Positions 1 to 6,205 are shown, counted from the first letter of the stretch. The stretch: 6,729 nt of DNA from Treponema sp. UBA937 (GCA_002293455.1 DBDH01000097.1:1-6729), one strand, 5' to 3'. A program made the numbers and translations. The notes: generated from the sequence alone by a model not told the origin.

Positions 1-13
1 ATATGCGTTAATC

Positions 14-43
14 CCTGCCTCGCAGGTAAACCCGCGGTTTTAT
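14..43. other. Two small adjacent hairpins beyond the mmcQ-like gene
   Basis: Two perfect short inverted repeats lie side by side. CCTGC and GCAGG (14-18 and 22-26) are separated by three bases, and AAACC and GGTTT (28-32 and 36-40) are also separated by three bases. Read on the plus strand, the second is followed by TTTTAT and could be a weak terminator for a gene entering from the left. Read on the minus strand it overlaps the stop codon of the 40-420 gene, and no T-run follows. The stems are only 5 bp, so a terminator role is a guess. Confidence 0.25.
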
Positions 44-420
44 AATATCACAGGAGACACTTCATATTGTCTAAGTTCGGCCTGCTTTTTCTTGGAAAGG
101 CTTTCCGCAACTAAACGGTATGATTCATCAATAAAGTTTTTTAGAAGATCGTCCGGAACATTTCCGCCGCGATTAATCGAATTCCAATGAACTTTGTTCA
201 TGTAGTAACCGGGAGAAATATCCTCGTATTGATTCCTCATTTCATCTCCGTATATAGGATCGAGTTTTAAGGTGATGATGGGCAAGCCATTATTATCCTC
301 TCCATCCATTAAAAACATCTTGTCAAAAACCATATAACGGAAAACACCCCACTCGGATTTATATTCTTTTACCGCTCCGGGTTTTGAAAGACAGTATGAT
401 TCAAGCCAATCGTATTTCAA
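40..420 (-). CDS. MmcQ/YjbR family protein (126 aa)
   Basis: This is a small single-domain protein of the MmcQ/YjbR (DUF419) family, which has a CyaY-like fold. Family members are often annotated as putative DNA-binding proteins, but their molecular role is not established. The family signature is visible in the second half: a Gly-Tyr-x-Met-Asn-Lys-x-His-Trp-Asn segment at residues 71-80, then a Pro-Asp-Asp-Leu-Leu stretch and Asp-Glu-Ser-Tyr-x-Leu-Val at about 98-104. The length of about 125 residues is typical and the gene looks complete. It starts at a TTG codon (418-420), supported by an AGGAG Shine-Dalgarno sequence at 428-432 with a 7-base spacer. No ATG in this frame is better placed. 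It lies downstream of the M48 peptidase gene on the same strand but has its own strong promoter in the 72-bp gap, so it is probably transcribed independently. Confidence 0.88.
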   Translation of the reverse strand: MKYDWLESYCLSKPGAVKEYKSEWGVFRYMVFDKMFLMDGEDNNGLPIITLKLDPIYGDEMRNQYEDISPGYYMNKVHWNSINRGGNVPDDLLKNFIDESYRLVAESLSKKKQAELRQYEVSPVIL

Positions 421-438
421 TATGATACTCCTGGATGA

Positions 439-467
439 AGTATATTTTTGAGCGTGACATCTGTCAA
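439..467 (-). promoter_or_regulatory. Strong sigma70-type promoter for the MmcQ/YjbR gene
   Basis: On the minus strand a perfect -35 box TTGACA (462-467) is followed by 17 bases and the -10 box TATACT (439-444). Transcription would begin near 432, so the 5' leader would be only about 12 bases and would start at or inside the Shine-Dalgarno sequence. An inverted repeat TGACA-N2-TGTCA (455-466) overlaps the -35 box and could be an operator, although no cognate regulator is visible here. Confidence 0.72.
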
Positions 468-492
468 GAAAATATTGTGTCGAGCCTGTCTG

Positions 493-1401
493 TCATTCAT
501 ATTTATTTCCACAATATGGACAAAATTTTCCGCTGATTATTGTATTTCCACAATGGATACATCTCTTTTTATCTTTATGGGAAGATTTTTTTGCTTTACG
601 CAGTATTGCCTCATACCCATTATTATCTACCCATTCATACAATTCTTTGCCTCTTAACACTGACCATGGATGCGTTCTATTCATATTTGCGAGTACATTT
701 AAAGCCTTATTAAACGTACTTTCGTTATATTCCTTGAAGTCATCGAACTGCTGAATAAAATCGTCTTTATTAATCTTATCATAATATTGTTCAGGGTACC
801 CGGCTAATTTCATTAATGATTCAGTTGCAGCATTTAAATCCTGACAACACAATAAACCCGCTCTATCTGCTGTAAATTCTGCCATCCTGTCATATTTGTA
901 CAACAATACTTCAATGCTGAATGAAACAAGAGAACCAATAGCCGGCACCATGCTTCCAAGGAACGGCAAAATCATGTGTAAGAATCTATACCTCGTATGT
1001 TTACTTTTTATATGACCAGCCTCATGACCGATAATAAAATACAATTCCTCAACAGATAATTTATCTAAAGTTCCGGTACTCACTTCTATGATTGGATTAT
1101 TAATTCCCAGTGCACCGGCATGTATTGCCGGGTTTTGCGTTAAATACATCTTTGGCAGCGGTTTTACATCAATAATATTACAAACTTCATGTAATATTGC
1201 ATGTAATTCTGGTAAATTAGTTTTTTTTACCTCAATGTCGCTTCCTATGTGTTCCAGTAACACCAATCTTTCTACGCCATATTCACTAACAACAGAAAAT
1301 AATTTTTTAATAATTTCATTGGCATTGAGAGTCTTCTGGAGTTCTTTTTCGCCTTCATATTCATAATCAGAACATTGTAAACCGGGAATTATGTGTTTCA
1401 T
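493..1401 (-). CDS. M48-type zinc metallopeptidase with C-terminal zinc ribbon (302 aa)
   Basis: This is a predicted zinc-dependent endopeptidase of the M48 (HtpX/Ste24-like) group. Numbered from the ATG at 1399-1401, the catalytic motif His-Glu-Ala-Gly-His is at 126-130, the third zinc ligand is probably Glu175 in Ala-Glu-Phe-Thr-Ala-Asp-Arg-Ala-Gly, and the family's Arg-Thr-His-Pro motif is at 242-245. A hydrophobic stretch at about 140-168, after the active site, could be one or two membrane segments. The last 25 residues form a single zinc ribbon (Cys281, Cys284, Cys294, Cys297), which is unusual for this family. The chosen ATG lies two bases after the stop of the upstream gene, with GGGAG at 1414-1418. 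Longer starts at 1422 (ATG) or 1431 (TTG) would overlap that gene and lack a clear ribosome site. The peptidase fold is secure; its substrate is unknown. A role in membrane protein quality control is an inference from HtpX. Confidence 0.88.
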   Translation of the reverse strand: MKHIIPGLQCSDYEYEGEKELQKTLNANEIIKKLFSVVSEYGVERLVLLEHIGSDIEVKKTNLPELHAILHEVCNIIDVKPLPKMYLTQNPAIHAGALGINNPIIEVSTGTLDKLSVEELYFIIGHEAGHIKSKHTRYRFLHMILPFLGSMVPAIGSLVSFSIEVLLYKYDRMAEFTADRAGLLCCQDLNAATESLMKLAGYPEQYYDKINKDDFIQQFDDFKEYNESTFNKALNVLANMNRTHPWSVLRGKELYEWVDNNGYEAILRKAKKSSHKDKKRCIHCGNTIISGKFCPYCGNKYE

Positions 1402-1403
1402 GG

Positions 1404-2237
1404 CTATAGTATACTCCCGCATTCTTTGCAATATTTAAAACCTATTGTATTTGCCGAATTACAGGAGGAGCAAATTGTTATTAATGATGTGCCGCATTCA
1501 TTACAAAACTTTGATTCGCTGCCAACTCCCGTGCCGCATTTAGGACATGTTATTTTTTTATTTGCAGACACTGTTTCGTCCTGTTCTTCATCTTCTTCCA
1601 CTATGTCAACATGTTCTTTGCCTGTTGCTTCTCCGCTTTTCCTTGCCCTGTCATATTCTTTGCGGGCTTCTTTGAACAGAGAATTCACATCTTCATCATT
1701 TACCGCCGCTTTTGCTTCCGCTTTTAATTCTTCCTCATCTAAGATTTCTATGTCCTTCCCTGCTTTAAACAACTTTGTTAAGAACTTCATGTAGACAATA
1801 CCTGATACAAATACAACCGCATAATCTAATCCGGCCATTATGATACTGGCGGCTGCATTGCCGACTATAGGAATAAATGATAATGCTGTTGATATTATTG
1901 TGCCTCCAAGGAAAGAAGCTGCGGATGCGCCTATATTGGTCAATATTGCAGAGGCTAAGGATTTTAATTTTGTTTTTGATAATGTAATTCCTAATTTTAC
2001 ATTAATTCTAAAATACATCGACCAGATAATTCCAACCGTAGCTGCTAATGCAATCGCTGAACCCGCACCCGGCAGCCAAGAAACACCAAGCCCCGCAGCG
2101 GCAGCGCCAAGGGCATGTCCTTTGATAATATCTCCAATTTCTTTTGCCCCAACTTTCTTTAAATAATCATTTTGTACATTATTCAATTCGTTTAGATGAT
2201 GTGTAAGTGTATGGAGTATCGACGTATCCCAACTCAT
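1404..2237 (-). CDS. DUF697-like membrane protein with double zinc ribbon (277 aa)
   Basis: Residues about 35-160 resemble the DUF697 type: two Gly/Ala-rich hydrophobic hairpins (about 42-75 and 100-152) carrying the Pro-Gly-Ala-Gly and Ile-Pro-Ile-Val-Gly-Asn turns typical of that family. In known proteins such domains often accompany GTPases, but no GTPase motif is present here. A charged, probably helical linker (165-225, many Glu, Asp, Lys) leads to two zinc-ribbon modules: Cys231/Cys234 with Cys245/Cys248, and Cys256/Cys259 with Cys270/Cys273. The ATG start has an excellent AGGAGG at 2247-2252, nine bases upstream. The gene heads a probable two-gene operon with the M48 peptidase two bases downstream, and both proteins end in Cys-x-x-Cys ribbons. 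They may act together at the membrane. The exact function is unknown. Confidence 0.8.
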   Translation of the reverse strand: MSWDTSILHTLTHHLNELNNVQNDYLKKVGAKEIGDIIKGHALGAAAAGLGVSWLPGAGSAIALAATVGIIWSMYFRINVKLGITLSKTKLKSLASAILTNIGASAASFLGGTIISTALSFIPIVGNAAASIIMAGLDYAVVFVSGIVYMKFLTKLFKAGKDIEILDEEELKAEAKAAVNDEDVNSLFKEARKEYDRARKSGEATGKEHVDIVEEDEEQDETVSANKKITCPKCGTGVGSESKFCNECGTSLITICSSCNSANTIGFKYCKECGSIL

Positions 2238-2285
2238 AATACAATTCCTCCTAAAAGATCAGAGTAATCCGCTTCGATTTTATCT

Positions 2286-2314
2286 ATTTTATTACGGGTT
2301 TTACTATTTGTAAA
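2286..2314 (-). promoter_or_regulatory. Promoter for the DUF697/M48 operon
   Basis: On the minus strand TTTACA (2309-2314) is separated by 17 bases from TAAAAT (2286-2291), each a 5/6 match to the sigma70 consensus. Predicted transcription starts near 2279 and reads toward the AGGAGG at 2247-2252. It is arranged back-to-back with the leader promoter at 2344-2372, with 29 bases between the two -35 boxes. Confidence 0.6.
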
Positions 2315-2343
2315 GCTATGTAAGCAACTCTGTCCGCGCACTC

Positions 2344-2372
2344 TGGACAAACTTTTTATCTTTCGGTATAGT
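2344..2372 (+). promoter_or_regulatory. Promoter of the leader peptide-aroF-tyrA operon
   Basis: TGGACA (2344-2349) and TATAGT (2367-2372) are separated by 17 bases, each a 5/6 match to consensus. Transcription would start near 2379, leaving about 14 bases before the leader-peptide ATG at 2393, enough to contain the AGGA Shine-Dalgarno sequence at 2382-2385. This is the only convincing promoter between the divergent genes on this strand. Confidence 0.65.
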
Positions 2373-2392
2373 TCAATTATTAGGAATAATTG

Positions 2393-2509
2393 ATGAAAGA
2401 CTTCACGGCAAAACGGACAGATTTTATCTTCTCAGCTTCGGCATATTACTTTTATTACTATCTGTTTTCCCGCCGCACGGAGTCAGGACTTGACGGTCGA
2501 AAAGACTGA
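2393..2509 (+). CDS. Tyr/Phe-rich attenuation leader peptide (38 aa)
   Basis: This short open reading frame begins with ATG at 2393, preceded by AGGA (2382-2385) at a 7-base spacing and by a good promoter. It ends with TGA at 2507-2509. Residues 18-25 read YYFYYYLF: five tyrosines and two phenylalanines in eight codons (2444-2467). Further phenylalanines are at positions 4, 11 and 13. Such a run directly upstream of a terminator, itself upstream of aroF-tyrA, is the hallmark of ribosome-mediated transcription attenuation, as in the trp, his and pheA leaders. A ribosome short of Tyr-tRNA (or Phe-tRNA) would stall on the run and leave 2477-2484 free to form the antiterminator. The peptide itself probably has no function. 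No homologous leader is claimed; the call rests on composition, signals and position. Confidence 0.82.
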   Translation: MKDFTAKRTDFIFSASAYYFYYYLFSRRTESGLDGRKD

Positions 2510-2546
2510 TGGTCCATTGAGACCTTGAAATTCAGGGAGACTCCGT
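2477..2546 (+). promoter_or_regulatory. Predicted antiterminator pairing of the aro leader
   Basis: ACGGAGTC (2477-2484, inside the leader-peptide gene and just after the Tyr/Phe codons) is the exact reverse complement of GACTCCGT (2539-2546). This gives an 8-bp helix that uses the 5' arm of the terminator and would prevent it from forming. An alternative short pairing of AGTC (2481-2484) with GACT (2504-2507), closing a larger loop, could compete when no ribosome stalls. The pairing is read directly from sequence; its regulatory role is inferred. Confidence 0.65.
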
Positions 2547-2566
2547 AGGGGAGTCTCCTTTTTTTT
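2536..2566 (+). terminator. Intrinsic terminator (attenuator) in the aroF leader
   Basis: A perfect 9-bp GC-rich stem, GGAGACTCC (2536-2544) with GGAGTCTCC (2550-2558), has a 5-base loop and is followed at once by eight T residues (2559-2566). It sits 27 bases after the leader-peptide stop codon and 92 bases before aroF. It can therefore only serve the upstream leader transcript, which is the attenuator arrangement. Confidence 0.9.
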
Positions 2567-2621
2567 GTCCCTAAAAACGGGATTTCCGTTAGCGGTCTAA
2601 AGTCCGGAGTCAATTTAATCA

Positions 2622-2649
2622 GCGTTACCCTAGGGAACGCAAAAAGGAG
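2622..2649 (+). promoter_or_regulatory. Hairpin immediately before the aroF ribosome-binding site
   Basis: GCGTT (2622-2626) pairs with AACGC (2636-2640), and an inner CC/GG pair is possible across a bulged A. The sequence between includes the palindrome CCCTAGGG. The aroF Shine-Dalgarno sequence AAGGAG (2644-2649) follows at once and remains outside the stem, nine bases before the ATG. The hairpin could stabilise read-through mRNA or affect initiation; either is speculative. Confidence 0.35.
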
Positions 2650-2658
2650 CGTATCAAT

Positions 2659-3687
2659 ATGGTTATCGTACTTAAATCAGGAACAAAGAGAGATGAAGTA
2701 AACGGGTTCATCGATTCGTTGAAAACGCTGAACGTGGAGGTCCACCGTTCGGAAGGGGCGTCTCAAGTGGTGCTTGGACTTGTGGGAGACAGCACCAGGA
2801 TACGCGAGGAACAGCTTCGCGCGCATCATCTTGTGGAACAGGTTATCCGTGTTCAGGAACCTTTTAAAATGGCGAACCGGCTTTTCCATCCTGATGACAC
2901 GAGAATTGATGTAACCGGAATAGACGGAACAATCCGGAGCATCGGCGGCGGAAAGCTCGGCATTATTGCGGGACCCTGTTCGGTTGAAAGTATAGAACAG
3001 GTTACACTTATTGCCAGGAATGTAAAACAAAGCGGCGCGGGATTCCTTCGGGGAGGGGCTTTCAAACCAAGAACATCGCCTTATAGTTTCCAGGGTCTTG
3101 GCTGCGAAGGACTGGACATGCTGCTGGAAGCAAAAAAAGAAACCGGTCTGCCTATCGTTTCCGAACTGATGACGATTCAACAGATCGAAGTATTTGATGA
3201 TGTTGATATTATCCAGGTTGGAGCGCGAAACATGCAGAACTTCAATCTGCTGAGGGAATTGGGGCATTGCCGCAAACCGATACTGCTCAAGCGGGGTATG
3301 GCGTCCACCGTGACAGAACTTCTTATGGCGGCGGAATACATCATGGCGGGCGGAAATGAAAACGTGATTCTTTGCGAACGGGGCATCCGCAGCTTTGACA
3401 GCTTCACAAGAAATATCCTCGACCTCAGCGCCGTGCCGGTTTTAAAAAAGAAAAGCCATCTTCCCGTAATTGTCGATCCCAGCCACGCGACCGGAATCCG
3501 ATGGCTCGTTCCCTCGATGGCAAAAGCCGCCATTGCAGCCGGCGCGGATGGACTCATCATCGAAGTACACAACAACCCGGAAGCGGCGCTTTGCGACGGC
3601 GAACAATCCCTAACCCCGGAAGAATTCGATTCCCTTATGAAGGTTCTCCGCAAATACGCGGCTATAGAAGAAAAGGTTTTCGCATGA
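2659..3687 (+). CDS. aroF: 3-deoxy-7-phosphoheptulonate (DAHP) synthase (342 aa)
   Basis: The enzyme condenses phosphoenolpyruvate with erythrose 4-phosphate to DAHP, the committed step to chorismate and the aromatic amino acids, in the cytoplasm. The N-terminal 70 or so residues look like the ferredoxin-like regulatory domain of the Thermotoga-type enzyme, which in that subfamily mediates Tyr/Phe feedback. The catalytic barrel follows, with Gly-Pro-Cys-Ser-Val-Glu at 105-110, Lys-Pro-Arg at 136-138, Val-Gly-Ala-Arg-Asn at 187-191, Lys-Arg-Gly-Met at 211-214 and Asp-Pro-Ser-His-Ala-Thr-Gly at 273-279. Likely metal ligands are Cys107, His276, Glu302 and Asp313, all present. The length matches the family (about 340). 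The ATG has AAGGAG nine bases upstream. The stop overlaps the tyrA start as ATGA. It is expressed through the Tyr/Phe leader upstream, so enzyme inhibition and attenuation may both respond to the end product. The symbol follows common usage; aroG-like names are also applied to this type. Confidence 0.96.
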   Translation: MVIVLKSGTKRDEVNGFIDSLKTLNVEVHRSEGASQVVLGLVGDSTRIREEQLRAHHLVEQVIRVQEPFKMANRLFHPDDTRIDVTGIDGTIRSIGGGKLGIIAGPCSVESIEQVTLIARNVKQSGAGFLRGGAFKPRTSPYSFQGLGCEGLDMLLEAKKETGLPIVSELMTIQQIEVFDDVDIIQVGARNMQNFNLLRELGHCRKPILLKRGMASTVTELLMAAEYIMAGGNENVILCERGIRSFDSFTRNILDLSAVPVLKKKSHLPVIVDPSHATGIRWLVPSMAKAAIAAGADGLIIEVHNNPEAALCDGEQSLTPEEFDSLMKVLRKYAAIEEKVFA

Positions 3688-4598
3688 AAAAAATTGAAGA
3701 CTGTACCTTCGGCTTTGTGGGACTCGGCCTCATGGGCGGTGCCTTTGCCATCGCCCTTAGAAAAGAAACCATTGTCGGCACAAAAGGCCGGATTCTCGCC
3801 TATGATGTAGACGGCGGCGTTTTGCGTCAGGCGGAAGAAAGCGGAATCATCGATAAAGGCTTTGATAATCCGTCACTCATGCTGCAAGAATGCGATGTCG
3901 TTTTTATCTGCCTTAATCCCGGCGCTGAAATGCACTTCATGGAAAAACACATAAATGATTTTCCGCCGGGAACGCTCATCACCGACATAAGCGGCGTAAA
4001 ACAGAAACCGGTCGAACAGATTGAAGCCCTTTTGCGTGATGATCTGGACTTTATTCCCGGTCATCCTATGGCAGGCCGCGAAAAAGGCGGGTTTTCCGAA
4101 GCCGCAAGGTGCAGCTTCCGCGGCAAGAACTATATTCTCACGCCGCTCAAGCGGAACCGAAGCGAAAACCTCGTTTTTATGAAGGAACTCATTCGCCGCA
4201 TCGGCTTTACAAGGATTACCGAAACGACGCCCCTTGATCACGACAAAAAAATCGCCTTTACGTCCCAGCTTTGCCACGTCATCGCGGCGGCTTTAATCGA
4301 CTGTGAAGCCGATCCGGAAATCACCCGCTTTGGCGGCGGCAGTTTTGAAGACCTTACAAGAATCGCCATGCTGAACGCCCCCATGTGGACGGAACTTTTC
4401 CTTGACAACCACAAAGAACTGATCGAATGCATCAGCCGCTTTGAATCAAGCCTTGAAAAACTAAAAGAGATGATAGATCAAGGCGAGAAGGACAAACTTG
4501 TGGAAACGCTTTCCCTTGTCAGACAGCGGCGGGCAGCCATGACGGATCAAAATGATTTGGGGGACACTCAAGTTACTGGTATTGTTGCGAAATCTTGA
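3684..4598 (+). CDS. tyrA: Prephenate (or arogenate) dehydrogenase (304 aa)
   Basis: The enzyme oxidatively decarboxylates prephenate to 4-hydroxyphenylpyruvate (or arogenate to tyrosine), the tyrosine-specific branch step. The N-terminal Rossmann domain has Gly-Leu-Gly-Leu-Met-Gly at 13-18, and Asp41 at the end of the second strand suggests NAD preference. The family's Gly-His-Pro-Met-Ala-Gly motif is at 126-131, with His127 the likely catalytic histidine. The helical domain has His186, Ser194 and His198 in the conserved spacing. The protein ends soon after the dimerisation helices, with no ACT domain and no fused chorismate mutase. The start is the ATG inside the ATGA overlap with aroF, with AAAGG at 3672-3676, so translation is probably coupled. 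A longer frame open from 3501 is rejected because it would run through the aroF gene. The last codons overlap the convergent HD-GYP gene by 26 bases. Confidence 0.94.
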   Translation: MKKIEDCTFGFVGLGLMGGAFAIALRKETIVGTKGRILAYDVDGGVLRQAEESGIIDKGFDNPSLMLQECDVVFICLNPGAEMHFMEKHINDFPPGTLITDISGVKQKPVEQIEALLRDDLDFIPGHPMAGREKGGFSEAARCSFRGKNYILTPLKRNRSENLVFMKELIRRIGFTRITETTPLDHDKKIAFTSQLCHVIAAALIDCEADPEITRFGGGSFEDLTRIAMLNAPMWTELFLDNHKELIECISRFESSLEKLKEMIDQGEKDKLVETLSLVRQRRAAMTDQNDLGDTQVTGIVAKS

Positions 4599-5631
4599 GG
4601 AATTTATCCTGAATACTGAGCAGCGCATCAGTGACAACCGGATCAAACTGGGTTCCTCTGCCTTCGGCGATAATCTTTATCGCATCATCATAGGAGAATG
4701 CTTCTTTGTAGATTCTTGCACTCACAAGCGCGTCATACACATCAACAATGGAAAGAATCCGGGCAGAAAGCGGAATATCTTTACCGGATAAGCCCAGGGG
4801 GTATCCTTTACCGTCAAAACGTTCATGATGACAGTAGGCGATATCCCGGCAATGGGTAAGATACGGAGAATCCTGCTGTATCACTATGGACTCAATAATA
4901 TTTTTTCCGATAGTTGTGTGCGTCTTCATCACGTCAAATTCTTCGGGAAGCAGTTTCCCCGGCTTTAAAAGGATTTTATCGGGAATGCCGATTTTCCCTA
5001 CATCGTGAAGCGGAACAGATTTAACAATAATGTCCGGCTGGAGGCTTTTCAGTTCTTCCGCGTATTCGGATGAATCCAGCAGTTTGTCTATAAGAATCCT
5101 CGAAAGATGAAAAGTCCGTTTAACATGACTTCCGGATTCAAGATTCCGATATTCAATGATGTTTGCCATAGATTGGAGCATATTGTCCAAAGTTGAAGTG
5201 AGCTCGGCAGCTTTCTGCTCGACCATAATTTCCAGGCTGTCGCTGTAATTTTTCAGTTCGATTTGATTCGCCACGCGGAGTTTTACAATTTCCGGCTGAA
5301 ACGGTTTAGAAATAAAATCCACCGCACCAGCAGAAAGCGCGTCAATCTCTGAATCCGACGTAGTAATAAAAATTACCGGAATCCGCTTAAAAACATTATC
5401 CTTTTTCAAAATTTCGAGCATCTCATAGCCGTTCATTTCCGGCATGAAAATATCCAAAAGAATGATTTTAGGATGCGTTTCCAACTGGTATAATACTTTC
5501 AGCCCTTCGACGCCGTTTTTTGCGGTAATGATATTGTATGAATCCTTGAGGATTTCTTCAAGGATTAAAATATTCATATCAACGTCATCCACCACTAGTA
5601 CTGTAGGGATTTCGTTATGCTGCGCTGTCAT
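4573..5631 (-). CDS. REC-HD-GYP response regulator, predicted c-di-GMP phosphodiesterase (352 aa)
   Basis: This is a two-domain cytoplasmic response regulator. Numbered from the ATG at 5629-5631, the receiver domain spans about 8-125, with the acidic pair Asp15-Asp16, phospho-acceptor Asp60, Thr90/Thr91 and Lys109. A helical linker (about 128-155) leads to the HD-GYP domain. It shows Glu160 and His169, His209-Asp210 in His-Asp-Val-Gly-Lys-Ile-Gly-Ile-Pro-Asp, His238, the signature HHERFDGKGYP at 268-278, and Asp297. All metal-binding residues expected of an active enzyme are present, so hydrolysis of cyclic di-GMP is likely. Phosphorylation at Asp60 probably controls it. The gene overlaps the end of the Hpt gene by 17 bases; a TTG start at 5640 is possible but its AAAAGG is too close. 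No terminator follows, and its 3' end overlaps tyrA. Confidence 0.92.
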   Translation of the reverse strand: MTAQHNEIPTVLVVDDVDMNILILEEILKDSYNIITAKNGVEGLKVLYQLETHPKIILLDIFMPEMNGYEMLEILKKDNVFKRIPVIFITTSDSEIDALSAGAVDFISKPFQPEIVKLRVANQIELKNYSDSLEIMVEQKAAELTSTLDNMLQSMANIIEYRNLESGSHVKRTFHLSRILIDKLLDSSEYAEELKSLQPDIIVKSVPLHDVGKIGIPDKILLKPGKLLPEEFDVMKTHTTIGKNIIESIVIQQDSPYLTHCRDIAYCHHERFDGKGYPLGLSGKDIPLSARILSIVDVYDALVSARIYKEAFSYDDAIKIIAEGRGTQFDPVVTDALLSIQDKFLKISQQYQ

Positions 5632-5968
5632 TTTCTTCAATAACCTTTTGGATTTGTTTTATGGTTTTATCAAAAGTAATCTGGATTAATTCCGTCATAT
5701 TTTTATCAGCAATTCCTTCCTTAATTTTGGCTTCTAACTCCTGAGTCTCCAAAAATAATTTTGTTAAGGAAAGATTTGCGGCAAGTCCTTTCATCGTATG
5801 GGCTTTTTCTTTCGCTGTTGTAAGATCATGAGCATTAATTGCGTCCGCTAAACCGGAAATGTTGGTCTCATCTTTAAATTTTTTGAGAAGTCTTATGTAC
5901 AATTGCTTATTGTTTAATACCCTCTTGAGACCTTCTTCCATATCGACAAGATTAATTTCATCAGTCAT
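5615..5968 (-). CDS. Hpt (histidine phosphotransfer) domain protein (117 aa)
   Basis: This is a stand-alone phosphotransfer module that would accept phosphate from a histidine kinase receiver and pass it to a response regulator. The motif Ala-His-Thr-Met-Lys-Gly-Leu-Ala-Ala-Asn-Leu matches the Hpt consensus and places the phospho-histidine at His57. The protein is almost all helix, as expected for the four-helix bundle, and the length is normal. The ATG at 5966-5968 has an AAGGAAG about 11 bases upstream, a little far but the only candidate. It is the first gene of a two-gene operon and overlaps the REC-HD-GYP gene, so the two likely form the end of one phosphorelay. The kinase is not in the window. 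Confidence 0.88.
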   Translation of the reverse strand: MTDEINLVDMEEGLKRVLNNKQLYIRLLKKFKDETNISGLADAINAHDLTTAKEKAHTMKGLAANLSLTKLFLETQELEAKIKEGIADKNMTELIQITFDKTIKQIQKVIEENDSAA

Positions 5969-6149
5969 ATTTCTATCATCTTCCTTTCATAATTTTATTT
6001 GTATCTAAGCGTATGAAAAAATTGAATCTTTGAAACAACTCCTTCTCCATAAAAGTATATATAAATTTTGCAGGTTTTGCTATACATTTTTTGATGAATT
6101 ATTGAGACTTCCCGCAAGACGCAGGCATCATTTTGAAACAGTCTTAGCT
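5969..6149. other. Intergenic region between the Hpt gene and the tRNA terminator
   Basis: This AT-rich stretch must hold the promoter of the Hpt/HD-GYP operon. No pair of boxes stands out: a TATATA element on the minus strand (within about 6058-6064) has no good -35 partner, and no sigma28 or sigma54 consensus was seen. Very short minus-strand frames occur near 5979-6050 but are not supported as genes. Confidence 0.4.
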
Positions 6150-6153
6150 AAAA

Positions 6154-6200
6154 GGGCTTATTGTGCATAAACAGCCTTGTGTCTGTGCGCAATAAGCCCC
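6154..6200 (-). terminator. Long hairpin terminator downstream of tRNA-Cys
   Basis: GGGCTTATTGTGC (6154-6166) pairs with GCGCAATAAGCCC (6187-6199) over 13 bp with one G-U wobble. Inside the loop ACAG (6171-6174) pairs with CTGT (6183-6186). On the minus strand four T residues follow (6153-6150). It starts six bases after the tRNA-Cys 3' end, so it most likely ends the tRNA transcript. No T-run follows on the plus strand. Confidence 0.75.
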
Positions 6201-6205
6201 GAAAA

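Noticed and set aside
1393..1794. Plus-strand open frames opposite the DUF697-like and M48 genes, including 1840-2166 and 1088-1366
   Set aside because: They are mirror frames of clearly coding minus-strand genes, with low-complexity Ser/Ala/Pro composition and no conserved motif.
2510..2660. A T-box riboswitch upstream of aroF
   Set aside because: No T-box consensus (AGGGTGGNACC-like) precedes the terminator, and the leader-peptide attenuator explains the arrangement better.
2677..3653. Minus-strand open frames opposite aroF
   Set aside because: aroF is unambiguous on the plus strand. The opposite frames have no family resemblance and no initiation signals.
3501..3683. An extended tyrA start inside aroF
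   Set aside because: It would overlap most of the aroF 3' third in another frame. The ATG at 3684 with the ATGA overlap begins exactly at the Rossmann domain.
5979..6065. A 24-codon minus-strand frame ending just before the Hpt gene
   Set aside because: It is very short, resembles no known family, lies in AT-rich DNA and lacks a supported promoter. It may be chance or a gene remnant.
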